A stretch of DNA of 64,000 nucleotides from Amnibacterium endophyticum (GTDB lineage: Bacteria; Actinomycetota; Actinomycetes; Actinomycetales; Microbacteriaceae): the NCBI RefSeq assembly GCF_042680685.1, contig NZ_JBHUEA010000007.1, positions 1 through 64,000 of the forward strand, in the 5' to 3' direction. Of the stretch, positions 31,972 through 41,126 are shown piece by piece. The notes under the pieces were generated by a model, which did not search any database, was not told the origin of the DNA, and was given only the letters and a program-made list of their open reading frames with translations. The translations under genes and the position numbers were made by a program. Positions within the stretch are counted from its first letter, which is position 1. Each line of letters starts with the position of its first letter.

Positions 31972-33680
31972 ACGGCCTGCACGATCTCCGGCGCCTCGAG
32001 CCGCACCCGGTCGGCGGACTCGTCGTCGGGCATGGTCTGGCTCTCGCGCTCGGCGCGGACCCGCTCGAGGTACGTCGCGACCTCGCGCTCCTCGTGCTCC
32101 GCGTCCCAGCCGAGCACCTCCGCCATCAGCGCCGCGGCGACCGGGGCGGCCGAGACCCCGCGGTCCCACGCCTCGATCGAGATCCGGGTGCGGCGCGCGA
32201 GCACGTCGTCGAGGTGCAGGGCGCCCTCGTTCGCCGCGGCGTAGACCAGCTCGGCCCGCAGGTAGTCGTCGGCTCCGGGCACCGGCTCGCCGAGCTCCGG
32301 CCGCTGCTCGATGAGCGCGAGCACGTCGTTCGCGAGGGTCCCGTACCGGTTCAGCAGGTGCTCGATCCGTGCCGGGTGCACCCCGGTGCGCTTCGCGGTG
32401 ACGTGGCGCTGGTTCCAGGCCGCCTCGTAGCCCTCGGCGCCGACCAGCGCGACGTTCTCGGTGACGGACTCGGGCACCCGGTCGTCGAGCGCGCTCGCCG
32501 CCTCGTCGATCGCGTCCTTGCCCATCACGCGGTAGGTCGTCCACTTGCCGCCCGCGATGATGACGAGCCCCGGCACCAGGTGGGTGACGAGGTGCTCCCG
32601 CGACAGCTGGCTGGTCTGCTCGCTCTCGCCCGCCAGCAGCGGGCGGAGTCCCGCGTAGACGCCCTCGACGTCGTCGCGGGTCAGCGGGACCGCCAGCACC
32701 TCGTTCACGTGGTCGAGGATGTAGTCGATGTCCGCGGCGGTCGCCGCCGGGTGCGCCTTGTCGAGGTTCCAGTCGGTGTCCGTCGTGCCGACGAGCCAGT
32801 GCCGGCCCCACGGGATCACGAACAGCACGCTCTTCTCCGTGCGCAGGATCATGCCCATCGACGAGCGGATGCGGTCGCGCGGCACGACCAGGTGCACGCC
32901 CTTCGAGGCGCGGACGTGGAACTCGCCCCGCTCGCCCGCGAGCGCCTGGGTGTCGTCGGTCCAGACGCCGGTCGCGTTCACGACCTGGCGCGCGCGGATG
33001 CGGAACCGCTCGCCGGTCTCGAGGTCGACGACGTCGGCGCCGACGACGCGCTCGCCCTCCTTGGCGAAGCCCTCGACGCGCACGCGGGTCGCGACCTCGG
33101 CGCCGTAGCGCGCGGCGGTGCGGGCGACCATGGTGCCGTAGCGCGCGTCGTCGACCTGCGCGTCGTAGTAGGTCATCCCGCCGATCATCGCGCCCTTCTT
33201 CAGGGCGGGGATCGCCTTGTAGAGCTGCCTGCGCGACAGGTGGCGGTGGTGCGGGACGCCGGGCGGGCGGCCGCCCGTCCAGCTGAACGCGTCGTACATC
33301 GCCATGCCGGCGCCGATGTAGGCCCGCTCCCACACCCGGTGCGTGAGCGGGAAGAGGAACTTCACCGGCTTCACGAGGTGCGGCGCGATGCGCTGCAGCA
33401 GCAGCCCGCGCTCGATCAGCGCCTCGCGCACCAGGCCGAAGTTCAGCTGCTCGAGGTACCGGATGCCGCCGTGCACCAGCTTCGAGGACCGGCTGGACGT
33501 GCCCGCCGACCAGTCCCGCGCCTCGACCATCGCTGTCGAGAGCCCGCGCGTCACCGCGTCGAGCGCCGACCCCGCGCCGACGATGCCGCCGCCGATCACC
33601 AGCACGTCGAACTCGCGAGTCCTCATCGCCTCGATCGCCGCGCTCCGCTGAGCCGGACCCAGGTCTCCCGTCGCCGTCAT
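31968..33680 (-). CDS. glpD: Glycerol-3-phosphate dehydrogenase (FAD, respiratory)
   Basis: Oxidises glycerol-3-phosphate to dihydroxyacetone phosphate and passes electrons to quinones. The 570-residue protein has the FAD dinucleotide fold FDVLVIGGGIVGAGSALDAVTRGL, then SRSSKLVHGGIRYLEQ, WGRHWLVGTTDTDW and IIAGGKWTTYRVMGKDAIDEA, plus the C-terminal DAO domain. Length and motifs match GlpD. ATG start at 33680. Confidence 0.95.
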   Translation of the reverse strand: MTATGDLGPAQRSAAIEAMRTREFDVLVIGGGIVGAGSALDAVTRGLSTAMVEARDWSAGTSSRSSKLVHGGIRYLEQLNFGLVREALIERGLLLQRIAPHLVKPVKFLFPLTHRVWERAYIGAGMAMYDAFSWTGGRPPGVPHHRHLSRRQLYKAIPALKKGAMIGGMTYYDAQVDDARYGTMVARTAARYGAEVATRVRVEGFAKEGERVVGADVVDLETGERFRIRARQVVNATGVWTDDTQALAGERGEFHVRASKGVHLVVPRDRIRSSMGMILRTEKSVLFVIPWGRHWLVGTTDTDWNLDKAHPAATAADIDYILDHVNEVLAVPLTRDDVEGVYAGLRPLLAGESEQTSQLSREHLVTHLVPGLVIIAGGKWTTYRVMGKDAIDEAASALDDRVPESVTENVALVGAEGYEAAWNQRHVTAKRTGVHPARIEHLLNRYGTLANDVLALIEQRPELGEPVPGADDYLRAELVYAAANEGALHLDDVLARRTRISIEAWDRGVSAAPVAAALMAEVLGWDAEHEEREVATYLERVRAERESQTMPDDESADRVRLEAPEIVQAV

Positions 33681-33760
33681 CGCCGCTCCTCCCGTAGACC
33701 GGAGAGGCTACGCGCGCCCCCCGAGGGCGCCCTTCCGATCACGGGGATCTGCACGGATGT

Positions 33761-34885
33761 TCAGCGTCCGAAGGAGTCCGCGACGACGACCTCCACGCGC
33801 TGGAACTCCTTCACGTCGGAGTAGCCGGTCGTCGCCATCGAGCGCTTCAGCGCGCCCGCCAGGTTCACGGTGCCGTCCGGCAGGTGCGCCGGGCCGTACA
33901 GCACCTCCTGCAGCGGCGCGACGGTGCCGACCCGGACGCGGCGGCCGCGTGGCAGCTGGTCGTGGTGCGCCTCGGCGCCCCAGTGCCAGCCGCCGCCCGG
34001 CGCTTCCGCCGCGCGGGCGAGCGTGCTGCCGAGCATCACCGCGTCGGCGCCCATGGCGATCGCCTTGACGATGTCGCCGGAGTTGCCGAGCCCGCCGTCC
34101 GCGATCACCTGCACGTAGCGACCGCCCGACTCGTCGAGGTAGTCGCGGCGCGCGCCCGCGACGTCGGCGACGGCCGACGCCATCGGCGCGGCGATGCCGA
34201 GGCTCGTGCGGGTGGTCGTCGCGGCGCCCCCGCCGAAGCCCACGAGCACGCCGGCGGCGCCGGTCCGCATCAGGTGCATGGCGGCGGTGTAGGTCGCCGC
34301 GCCGCCCACGATGACGGGTACGTCGAGCTCGTAGATGAACCGGCGGAGGTCGAGCGGCTCGCTGCGCTGGGAGACGTGCTGGGCCGAGACCGTCGTGCCG
34401 CGGATCGCGAACAGGTCGACCCCCGCATCGAGGACGGTCTGGAAGAACTCCTGCGTGCGCTGCGGCGAGAGCGCCGCGGCGACCGGGACGCCGGCGGCGC
34501 GGACCTCCGCGACCCGCGCCGTGATCAGCTCGGCGCGGATCGGCGCCCGGTAGATCTCCTGCATCCGGGCGGTCGCGCGGTCGTCGGGCAGCTCGCGGAT
34601 CTCCTGCAGCAGCGGCTCGGGGTCCTCGTAGCGCGTCCAGATGCCCTCGAGGTTCAGCACGCCGAGGCCGCCGAGCCGGCCCATCGCGATCGCGGTCGCC
34701 GGCGAGGTGACGGAGTCCATCGGCGCGGCGAGGAAGGGGACGTCGAAGCGGTAGGCGTCGATCGACCACGCCGTCGACACGTCCTCCGGGTCGCGCGTGC
34801 GCCGCGACGGCACGACGGCGACGTCGTCGAAGGCGTAGACCCGCCTGGCCCGCTTCGCGCGGCCGATCTCGAAGTCCATGCTCAC
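33761..34885 (-). CDS. guaB3: GuaB3 family IMP dehydrogenase-related protein
   Basis: A 374-residue TIM barrel related to GuaB but without CBS domains. It starts near MDFEIGRAKRARRVYAFDDVAVVPSRRTRDPEDV, the GuaB3 signature. The IMPDH catalytic loop GSICTTR is replaced by FAIRGTTVSAQHV, so the catalytic Cys is absent. The GTG at 34885 (VSMDFEIG) follows a TACAGT hexamer by eight bases; the ATG two codons later is an alternative. The function of actinobacterial GuaB3 is not settled; a purine nucleotide role is inferred. Confidence 0.9.
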   Translation of the reverse strand: MSMDFEIGRAKRARRVYAFDDVAVVPSRRTRDPEDVSTAWSIDAYRFDVPFLAAPMDSVTSPATAIAMGRLGGLGVLNLEGIWTRYEDPEPLLQEIRELPDDRATARMQEIYRAPIRAELITARVAEVRAAGVPVAAALSPQRTQEFFQTVLDAGVDLFAIRGTTVSAQHVSQRSEPLDLRRFIYELDVPVIVGGAATYTAAMHLMRTGAAGVLVGFGGGAATTTRTSLGIAAPMASAVADVAGARRDYLDESGGRYVQVIADGGLGNSGDIVKAIAMGADAVMLGSTLARAAEAPGGGWHWGAEAHHDQLPRGRRVRVGTVAPLQEVLYGPAHLPDGTVNLAGALKRSMATTGYSDVKEFQRVEVVVADSFGR

Positions 34886-34893
34886 GGTGCGCA

Positions 34894-34899
34894 ACTGTA
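34894..34899 (-). promoter_or_regulatory. -10 element for leaderless guaB3 mRNA
   Basis: TACAGT on the minus strand, eight bases before the GTG at 34885. Confidence 0.45.
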
Positions 34900-34991
34900 T
34901 CGACGCGTCCTGCGGCCCCGACCGCGTCCGGCGGGGGACCGCCCGGCGCGCCCCGGCGTCCCGCGGGCCTCCGCGCTGCCACGGTGGTGCC

Positions 34992-36290
34992 GTGCGCCGC
35001 GTCCTCGTCACCAGCGCGCGCCAGGACGGGTTCGTGCTGCCGATGCTGCGGCTCGTGCGGGCGATGACCGCCCGGGGCGACGCCGTCTGGTTCCTCGGTG
35101 GCGAGACCTACCGCGAGCGCGTCGAGGCGGCCGGGGCGACGTTCGTCCGCCTGCCCTACGACGAGGCGGTGCCCGCGTCCCGCGTCTCGGACCCGGATCG
35201 GCGCAGCGGGGTGCGGGAGCTCGGCCGGGTCCTCCGCACCCTGTTCCTCGACACGGTGGAGGCCGACCACCGCGCGGTCCGCGCCCTGCACGACGAGCTG
35301 CGGTTCGACCTGGTCGTCACGGAGCCGCTCTTCGTCGGGGCCGTCGCCATGAGCCTGCTGCCGCGCGAGGAGCGCCCCGCCGTGCTCGTCGTCGGCTTCT
35401 TCCCCCTGCCGTTCCGCAGCGTCGACACCGCGCCCTACGGCAGCGGCCTGCCGCCCGCGCCGGGCGCGCGCGGCGTGCTCCGCAACGCGGCGCTGTGGGC
35501 CGCCGCGGAGGCGACCGTGCTCGGCGGGGTGCGGCGCGCGTTCCACGCCGAGCTCGAGCGGCTCACCGGCTCCCGGCCGACCGGGTCGCTGTTCGACCTG
35601 CCGCTCGTCGCGGACGCGTACGCCCACACCACTGTGCCGGGGTTCGAGTACCCGCGCCGGGCGCTGTCGCGGAAGGTGCGGTTCGTCGGGCCGCTGCCGC
35701 CGCCGCCGGGGTTCGCGCTGCCGTCGTGGTGGGACTACGGCGACGCCCGGCGGATCGTCCACGTCACGCAGGGCACCTACGCGAACGGCGACCTCACCGA
35801 GCTCGTCGTCCCGACCCTGCGCGCCCTCGCCGACCGGGACGACCTGCTCGTGGTGGCGACGACGGGCGGCCCCGCGCCCGACGTCGTCGAGGCGGCCTAC
35901 GGCGGCCCGCTGCCCGCCAACGCGCGCGTCGAGCGCTTCATGTCGTACGAGCACCTGCTGCCGAGCTGCGCGGTGATGGTGACGAACGGCGGCTTCGGCT
36001 CCGTCCACCACGCGCTGCGCTGGGGCGTGCCGCTCGTGGTCGCCGGGACGACCGAGGACCGGGCGGAGGTGAACGCGCGGGTCGCCTGGACCGGTGCGGG
36101 CCTCGACCTCCGCGCGCAGCGACCCGCGCCGGAGCGCATCCGGGAGGCGGTGCTGCAGGTGCTCGACGACCACGGCCGGCACCGCCGCGCCACCGCGCGG
36201 CTCGCCCGCGCCATCGCCGCCACCGACGCCGAGCGCAGCGTGCTCCGGCTCGCGGACGAGCTCTGCTGCGGCGCGCCGGCCTCGACCTGA
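34992..36290 (+). CDS. GT1 (UGT/MGT-like) glycosyltransferase
   Basis: A 432-residue GT-B glycosyltransferase. The N-terminal acceptor domain begins VRRVLVTSARQDGFVLPMLRLVRAM. The C-terminal donor domain has VHVTQGTYANGD, then NARVERFMSYEHLLPSCAVMVTNGGFGSVHHALRWGVPLVV, the NDP-sugar binding region of macrolide and zeaxanthin glycosyltransferases, and TTEDRAEVNARVAW. It probably glycosylates a small hydrophobic molecule; the acceptor is unknown. GTG start at 34992, divergent from guaB3. No biosynthetic cluster is nearby. Confidence 0.88.
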   Translation: MRRVLVTSARQDGFVLPMLRLVRAMTARGDAVWFLGGETYRERVEAAGATFVRLPYDEAVPASRVSDPDRRSGVRELGRVLRTLFLDTVEADHRAVRALHDELRFDLVVTEPLFVGAVAMSLLPREERPAVLVVGFFPLPFRSVDTAPYGSGLPPAPGARGVLRNAALWAAAEATVLGGVRRAFHAELERLTGSRPTGSLFDLPLVADAYAHTTVPGFEYPRRALSRKVRFVGPLPPPPGFALPSWWDYGDARRIVHVTQGTYANGDLTELVVPTLRALADRDDLLVVATTGGPAPDVVEAAYGGPLPANARVERFMSYEHLLPSCAVMVTNGGFGSVHHALRWGVPLVVAGTTEDRAEVNARVAWTGAGLDLRAQRPAPERIREAVLQVLDDHGRHRRATARLARAIAATDAERSVLRLADELCCGAPAST

Positions 36291-36359
36291 CGCCCCGCGG
36301 CGACCGGGGTCAGCCCAGCGGGCGGAAGCAGAGCGTCCCGACGACCTCGCGGGGACCGC

Positions 36360-38468
36360 TCACGGTGCGGCCTCCAGGGCGACGAGCAGCGCGTGCTCCG
36401 GGTTCAGCACGGGCATCGGCAGCCCGAGCAGCGCGAGAGCCGTGCCGGACATCACGACGCCGTCCTCGAGCCAGGCGGGTGCGAGCCGCTGGGTGACCTC
36501 GTGACCGCCGACCGGCAGCGCGAGGCGCACGCGGTAGCGCCGATCCGGGTCGAGGCCCGGGATCGTCAGCGGCAGCGGCGTCTCGAACTCGGAGGTCGTC
36601 AGCTGCGCCCACGAGAACAGGGCGCGGTCGCCCTCCGCCGCGACGACGCCGGTGATCTGCACCGACGGGTCCGGCGAGTCGGCGCGGACCAGGCGGCCCG
36701 TGTGGAGCACGGAGCGCCACTCCTTGTAGAGCCGGATCGCCTCGGCGAGGCCGCGCCGCTCGTCCTCCGTCGCGGTGCGCACGTCCCACTCGATGCCGAG
36801 GTGCCCGAAGAGCGCGGTCGCCGTCCGGAAGCCGATGTCGTGCGTGCGACCGGTGCTGTGCGAGGTGGTCGGCCCGACGTGCGCGCCGACCAGCTCCGGC
36901 GGCAGCAGCAGCTCCGTCCAGCGCTGGATCGCCTGCCGCTCGAGGGCGTCGTTCGTGTCCGACGTCCACACGCGGTCCGTGCGCGCGAGGATCCCGAGAT
37001 CGATCCGGGCGCCGCCCGACGAGCAGGACTCGATCTCGACGGCCGGGTGGCGCCGCTTCAGCTCGTCGAACAGGCGGTAGGCGGCGAGGGTCTGCGCGTG
37101 CGCGGACGCCCGGCCGTCGTGCCCGAGCTCGAGCTGGTCGCGGTTCTGGTCCCACTTCAGGTAGGCGATGTCGTGCTCGGCGAGCAGCGCGTCGAGCCGC
37201 CCGAGCACGTGCGCGAACGCCTCCGGGTGCACGAGGTCGAGCACCTGCTGGTGCCGCCACTCGAGGGACGTCCGCTCGCCCGGGCGAGCGATCCAGTCCG
37301 GGTGCTCCCGGGCGAGGTCCGAGTCCTCGTTGACCATCTCCGGCTCGACCCAGAGGCCGAACCGCATGCCGCGGGATCGGACGTGGTCGATGAGCGGGGC
37401 GAGGCCGTCCGGCCAGACGGCGGGGTCCACCCACCAGTCGCCGAGCCCGGCGCGGTCGTGCCGGCGGTTGCCGAACCAGCCGTCGTCGAGCACGAACCGC
37501 TCGACGCCGAGCTCGGCCGCGGCGTCCGCGAGCTCGCGCAGCACGTCGAGGTCGTGGTCGAAGTAGACCGCCTCCCACGTGTTCAGCACGACGGGGCGAG
37601 GGGTCGACGGATGCTGCGGCCGGGAGCGGATCCAGGCGTGGAGGCGGTCGCTGATCCCGTCCAGGCCGCCGGAGGACCAGGCCGCGTAGGCGGTCGGGGT
37701 CGCGTACCGCTCCCCCGGTCCGAGCACGATCTCGCCGGGCTCGAGCAGCTCGCCGGCACCGATGGCGGTCCGGCCGCTCGGCAGCCGGTCCACGAAGGAC
37801 TCGTGGCCGCCGCTCCAGCCGAGGTGCAGCGCCCACACCTCGCCCCGACGCCAGCCGAAGCGCGCCTCCCCGGCGGCGATGACGGCGGGCGCGTCGTGGC
37901 CCGTGCGCCCGTGCCGACCGCTGCGGACCCAGGTGCCCTGATCGATGCGGCGCCGCTGCGGGTGCTTCTCGCGCGCCCAGCGTCCCGTCGTGTCCAGCGA
38001 CTCGCTCGCGCGGGGCGGCACCGGCAGGGCGAGGTCGAACCGCTCGAGGCCGTACGCGTCCGCACCCGTGTTGTGCAGCGCGCCGTCGAGCAGCAGCACA
38101 CCGGAGTCCGTCAGCACGAGTCGCAGCTCGACCGCGATCCCGGCCTCGTCGTCGGCGAGCCCGAGCGAGAGGCGCGTCCGGTCGCCCTCGTTGCCCGTCA
38201 GCACGAGCCGCGGCGAGAAGCCGGTGCCGTCGGCGCGCGCCCCGCGGATCGCGGGACGCCCGCGCCAGCCGCGGGACCGCTGCGGGAGCAGCGACTGCCG
38301 GACCGGAGCGTCGAAGCTCGACGGCGGCACGGCGGTCGCCTGCAGCAGCGCCGCGTCGGGCAGGTCCGCGCCGAGGGGCGCGCCCCAGTGCACGATCGCG
38401 GGGTCGCCCTCGGCGAGGTCGACGAGGACGCCGACCCCGCCGGCCTCGAGGTAGTGCTGATCGGCCAT
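36360..38468 (-). CDS. Alpha-galactosidase, GH36 family
   Basis: A 702-residue GH36 enzyme. N-terminal beta-sandwich (about 1-270), then the barrel with VLNTWEAVYFDHD, RFVLDDGWFGNRRHD, GLWVEPEMVN, the nucleophile Asp in YLKWDQNRD, SCSSGGARIDLGIL and the acid/base Asp in WTSDTNDALERQ; a C-terminal beta domain follows. No signal peptide, so it acts inside the cell on imported alpha-galactosides. It begins 34 bases after guaB, an unusual neighbour, and no sugar transporter is beside it. Confidence 0.93.
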   Translation of the reverse strand: MADQHYLEAGGVGVLVDLAEGDPAIVHWGAPLGADLPDAALLQATAVPPSSFDAPVRQSLLPQRSRGWRGRPAIRGARADGTGFSPRLVLTGNEGDRTRLSLGLADDEAGIAVELRLVLTDSGVLLLDGALHNTGADAYGLERFDLALPVPPRASESLDTTGRWAREKHPQRRRIDQGTWVRSGRHGRTGHDAPAVIAAGEARFGWRRGEVWALHLGWSGGHESFVDRLPSGRTAIGAGELLEPGEIVLGPGERYATPTAYAAWSSGGLDGISDRLHAWIRSRPQHPSTPRPVVLNTWEAVYFDHDLDVLRELADAAAELGVERFVLDDGWFGNRRHDRAGLGDWWVDPAVWPDGLAPLIDHVRSRGMRFGLWVEPEMVNEDSDLAREHPDWIARPGERTSLEWRHQQVLDLVHPEAFAHVLGRLDALLAEHDIAYLKWDQNRDQLELGHDGRASAHAQTLAAYRLFDELKRRHPAVEIESCSSGGARIDLGILARTDRVWTSDTNDALERQAIQRWTELLLPPELVGAHVGPTTSHSTGRTHDIGFRTATALFGHLGIEWDVRTATEDERRGLAEAIRLYKEWRSVLHTGRLVRADSPDPSVQITGVVAAEGDRALFSWAQLTTSEFETPLPLTIPGLDPDRRYRVRLALPVGGHEVTQRLAPAWLEDGVVMSGTALALLGLPMPVLNPEHALLVALEAAP

Positions 38469-38502
38469 GCCCCCAGCCTGCCGTGCGGGCTCCGGCTCGG
38501 GC

Positions 38503-40002
38503 TCAGCGGCGGTAGTTCGGCGCCTCCACCACCATCTGCACGTCGTGCGGGTGCGACTCCTTCAGCCCCGCCGCGGTGATGCGCACGAAGCGGCCGCGCT
38601 CCCGCAGCTCCGGGATCGTGCGGCCCCCCACGTAGAACATCGACTGCCGCAGGCCCCCGAGCAGCTGGTAGACCACGCTGCCGACCGGCCCCCGGTAGGG
38701 CACCTGGCCCTCGATGCCCTCCGCGATCAGCTGCTCGTCCGAGGGGACGTCGGCCTGGAAGTACCGGTCGCGCGAGTAGGAGGTCTTCTTCCCGCGGGTC
38801 TGCAGCGCGCCGAGCGAACCCATGCCGCGGTACGTCTTGAACTGCTTGCCGTTCACGTAGATCAGGTCGCCGGGGCTCTCGTCGGTGCCGGCGAGCAGCG
38901 AGCCGAGCATCACGGACTCGGCACCCGCCACGAGCGCCTTCGCGATGTCGCCCGAGTACTGCAGGCCGCCGTCCGCGATCACGGGCACCCCGGCCTCGCG
39001 CGCCGCGAGCGACGCCTCGTACACCGCCGTCACCTGCGGGACGCCCACGCCGGCCACGACGCGGGTGGTGCAGATGGAGCCCGGCCCGACGCCGACCTTG
39101 ACCGCGTCGACGCCGGCGTCGATCAGGGCCTGCGCACCGCTGCGGGTCGCCACGTTGCCGCCGATGACGTCGACGCCGTTCGCCCGTGGCTCCGCCTTCA
39201 GGCGCCGGATCATGTCGAGGACGCCGGCGCTGTCGCCGTTCGCCGTGTCGACGACGAGGATGTCGACACCGGCGTCGACCAGGGACATCGCCCGCTCCCA
39301 GGCGTCGCCGAAGAAGCCGATCGCCGCGGCGACCCGCAGCCGGCCGGCCTCGTCCTTCGTCGCGTTCGGGTAGCGCTCGCTCTTCTCGAAGTCCTTGACC
39401 GTGATGAGGCCGGTGAGCCGGCCCTCGTCGTCGACGAGGGGCAGCTTCTCGATCCGGTGCTGCGCGAGCAGGCCGATCGCGTCGTCCGGGTCGACGCCCT
39501 CCTTCGCGGTGACGAGCGGCTGCTTCGTCATGACGTCCGCGACCTTCGTCGTCTCCTTCTCGAACGGCGAGACGAAGCGGATGTCGCGGTTCGTGACGAT
39601 GCCGACGAGGTGCCCGCCCTCGTCGACGACGGGCAGGCCGCTCACGCGGAAGTGCCCGCAGAGCCGGTCGACGTCCGCCACGGTCGCGTCGGGCGTCGTG
39701 GTGACGGGGTGCGTGATCATGCCCGACTCGCTGCGCTTCACCTGGTCGACCTGGCTCGCCTGGTCCGCGATCGACAGGTTGCGGTGCAGCACGCCGAGCC
39801 CGCCCTGGCGGGCCATCGCGATCGCCATGCGGGACTCGGTGACCGTGTCCATCGCGGAGGAGATCAGCGGCGACGCGATCCGGATGTTCCGCGTCAGCCG
39901 CGTCGACGTGTCGGCCTCGCTCGGGATGACGTCGGTGTGCCCGGGCAGCAGCATCACGTCGTCGTAGGTCAGCCCCAGGAACCCGAACGGATCGTCAGCC
40001 AT
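38503..40002 (-). CDS. guaB: IMP dehydrogenase
   Basis: Oxidises IMP to XMP, the committed step to GMP. The 499-residue protein has the barrel split by two CBS domains (about 95-215; HFRVSGLPVVDEGGHLVGIVTNRD and HRIEKLPLVDDEGRLTGLITVKD). The catalytic Cys lies in GVGPGSICTTRVVAGVGVPQ, and the flap region is around LQTRGKKTSYSRDRYF. The ATG at 40002 is preferred because GGGAG lies about seven bases upstream; a TTG four codons earlier is possible but weak. Confidence 0.97.
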   Translation of the reverse strand: MADDPFGFLGLTYDDVMLLPGHTDVIPSEADTSTRLTRNIRIASPLISSAMDTVTESRMAIAMARQGGLGVLHRNLSIADQASQVDQVKRSESGMITHPVTTTPDATVADVDRLCGHFRVSGLPVVDEGGHLVGIVTNRDIRFVSPFEKETTKVADVMTKQPLVTAKEGVDPDDAIGLLAQHRIEKLPLVDDEGRLTGLITVKDFEKSERYPNATKDEAGRLRVAAAIGFFGDAWERAMSLVDAGVDILVVDTANGDSAGVLDMIRRLKAEPRANGVDVIGGNVATRSGAQALIDAGVDAVKVGVGPGSICTTRVVAGVGVPQVTAVYEASLAAREAGVPVIADGGLQYSGDIAKALVAGAESVMLGSLLAGTDESPGDLIYVNGKQFKTYRGMGSLGALQTRGKKTSYSRDRYFQADVPSDEQLIAEGIEGQVPYRGPVGSVVYQLLGGLRQSMFYVGGRTIPELRERGRFVRITAAGLKESHPHDVQMVVEAPNYRR

Positions 40003-40047
40003 GGATGCTCCCAACTCGCGGATCGGCGGGGATCTTCCCGCCCTCCC

Positions 40048-40053
40048 ATGCTA
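40048..40053 (-). promoter_or_regulatory. -10 element of guaB
   Basis: TAGCAT on the minus strand about 45 bases before the guaB ATG, leaving room for the GGGAG ribosome binding site. No clear -35. Confidence 0.4.
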
Positions 40054-40114
40054 GGAGCGCGCGCGGCCCCGGCCGCCCGCTCCGGGGCGGCCCCCACAGG
40101 CCCCGACGTGCGGC

Positions 40115-40160
40115 CTGAGCGCCAGTCGGCGCCCGCCGCTCGTCGCCGATCGGCGCTCAG
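40115..40160. terminator. Imperfect inverted repeat downstream of the liv operon
   Basis: Arms 40115-40131 and 40144-40160 pair over 17 positions with two adjacent central mismatches and a 12-base loop. It probably ends the liv transcript before guaB. Confidence 0.5.
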
Positions 40161-40301
40161 GGCGCCGACAGCCAAGCCCGGCCACGGCGCCAGCGGAGGG
40201 AGCGGAGCGACCCGCCGCGAAGCGGCGCCCGGCGGCGCGGCGACGGAGGAGCCGCTTGCCATCGGCCCACGAGGGGGCCGCGAAGCGGTCGCCGAGCGGA
40301 C

Positions 40302-40355
40302 CGATCGCCGGGTCACGACCAGCACAGTCGATCCGCCGGATCCCGACGAGCACAG
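40302..40355. repeat. Tandem 26/27-bp direct repeat beside the livF stop
   Basis: Copies 40302-40327 and 40329-40355 share CGATC, GCCGG, TC, CGAC and AGCACAG blocks, with about 23 matching positions. They lie within 60 bases downstream of the livF stop. Function unknown. Confidence 0.5.
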
Positions 40356-40358
40356 CCC

Positions 40359-41126
40359 TCAGGCGCTCTTCGGCTCCTCGTCGAGGTCCTTCGCCAGGGT
40401 GCCGAGGTACAGCTCGATGACCTTCGGGTCGTCGGCCAGCTCGCGGCCGGTCCCCGTGTAGCTGTTCCGCCCCTGGTCGAGCACGTAGCCGCGGTCGCAG
40501 ATCTGCAGGCAGCGGCGCGCGTTCTGCTCGACCATGATCACGGTCACGCCGGTGCGGTTGATCTTCCGGGTGCGGATGAAGGTCTCGTCCTGCCGCACCG
40601 GCGACAGCCCCGCCGACGGCTCGTCGAGCAGCAGCACGGACGGCTCCATCATGAGCGCCCGCGCCATCGCCACGGACTGCCGCTCGCCGCCCGAGAGGCC
40701 GCCGGCGCGCTGGCTGCGGCGCTGCCCGAGCACCGGGAAGAGGTCGTAGATCGCCTCGAGCCGCTCCGACAGCCTGCGCGGCCGGAGGTACAGCCCCATC
40801 TGCAGGTTCTCCTCGATGGTGAGCGAGGGGAAGACGTTGTTCGTCTGGGGCACGAAGCCGACGCCGGCCTGCACGAGGCGGTTCGCCTTCTGGTTCGTGA
40901 TGTCCTCGCCGTTCAGCGTCACGGTGCCGCTGCGCACCGGCACGAGCCCGAAGAGGGACTTCAGCAGGGTGGACTTGCCGGCCCCGTTCGGGCCGATGAT
41001 GCCGATCAGCTCGCCCGGGTACGCCTGCAGGCTGCAGTCGTTCAGGATGTTGATCCCCGGCAGGTAGCCCGCGTCGAGGTGCTGCGCGTCGACGACCGGC
41101 GCACCGGTCCCGGTGTACTCGACCAT
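40359..41126 (-). CDS. livF: Branched-chain amino acid ABC transporter ATPase LivF
   Basis: A 255-residue ABC ATPase of the LivF type. Walker A is GIIGPNGAGKST, signature GLSGGERQSVAMARAL, Walker B SVLLLDEPSAGLSP, H-loop VIMVEQNARR. Its ATG shares one base with the livG stop (TGATG). Last gene of livKHMGF. Confidence 0.93.
   Translation of the reverse strand: MVEYTGTGAPVVDAQHLDAGYLPGINILNDCSLQAYPGELIGIIGPNGAGKSTLLKSLFGLVPVRSGTVTLNGEDITNQKANRLVQAGVGFVPQTNNVFPSLTIEENLQMGLYLRPRRLSERLEAIYDLFPVLGQRRSQRAGGLSGGERQSVAMARALMMEPSVLLLDEPSAGLSPVRQDETFIRTRKINRTGVTVIMVEQNARRCLQICDRGYVLDQGRNSYTGTGRELADDPKVIELYLGTLAKDLDEEPKSA

Larger units (their letters stand above)
40003..40358. other. Intergenic region between livF and guaB, no gene seen
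   Basis: On the minus strand the guaB promoter hexamer TAGCAT (40048-40053) precedes guaB by about 45 bases. The rest holds an imperfect 17-bp inverted repeat (40115-40131 with 40144-40160, two central mismatches), likely the liv operon terminator, a small CGCCGC-GAA-GCGGCG hairpin near 40210, and two tandem repeats (40302-40355). Frames through it look non-coding. Confidence 0.6.

Noticed and set aside
40054..40325. Minus-strand frame in the livF-guaB gap
   Set aside because: The product is Ala/Arg/Pro/Ser low-complexity, overlaps inverted and tandem repeats and has no ribosome site.
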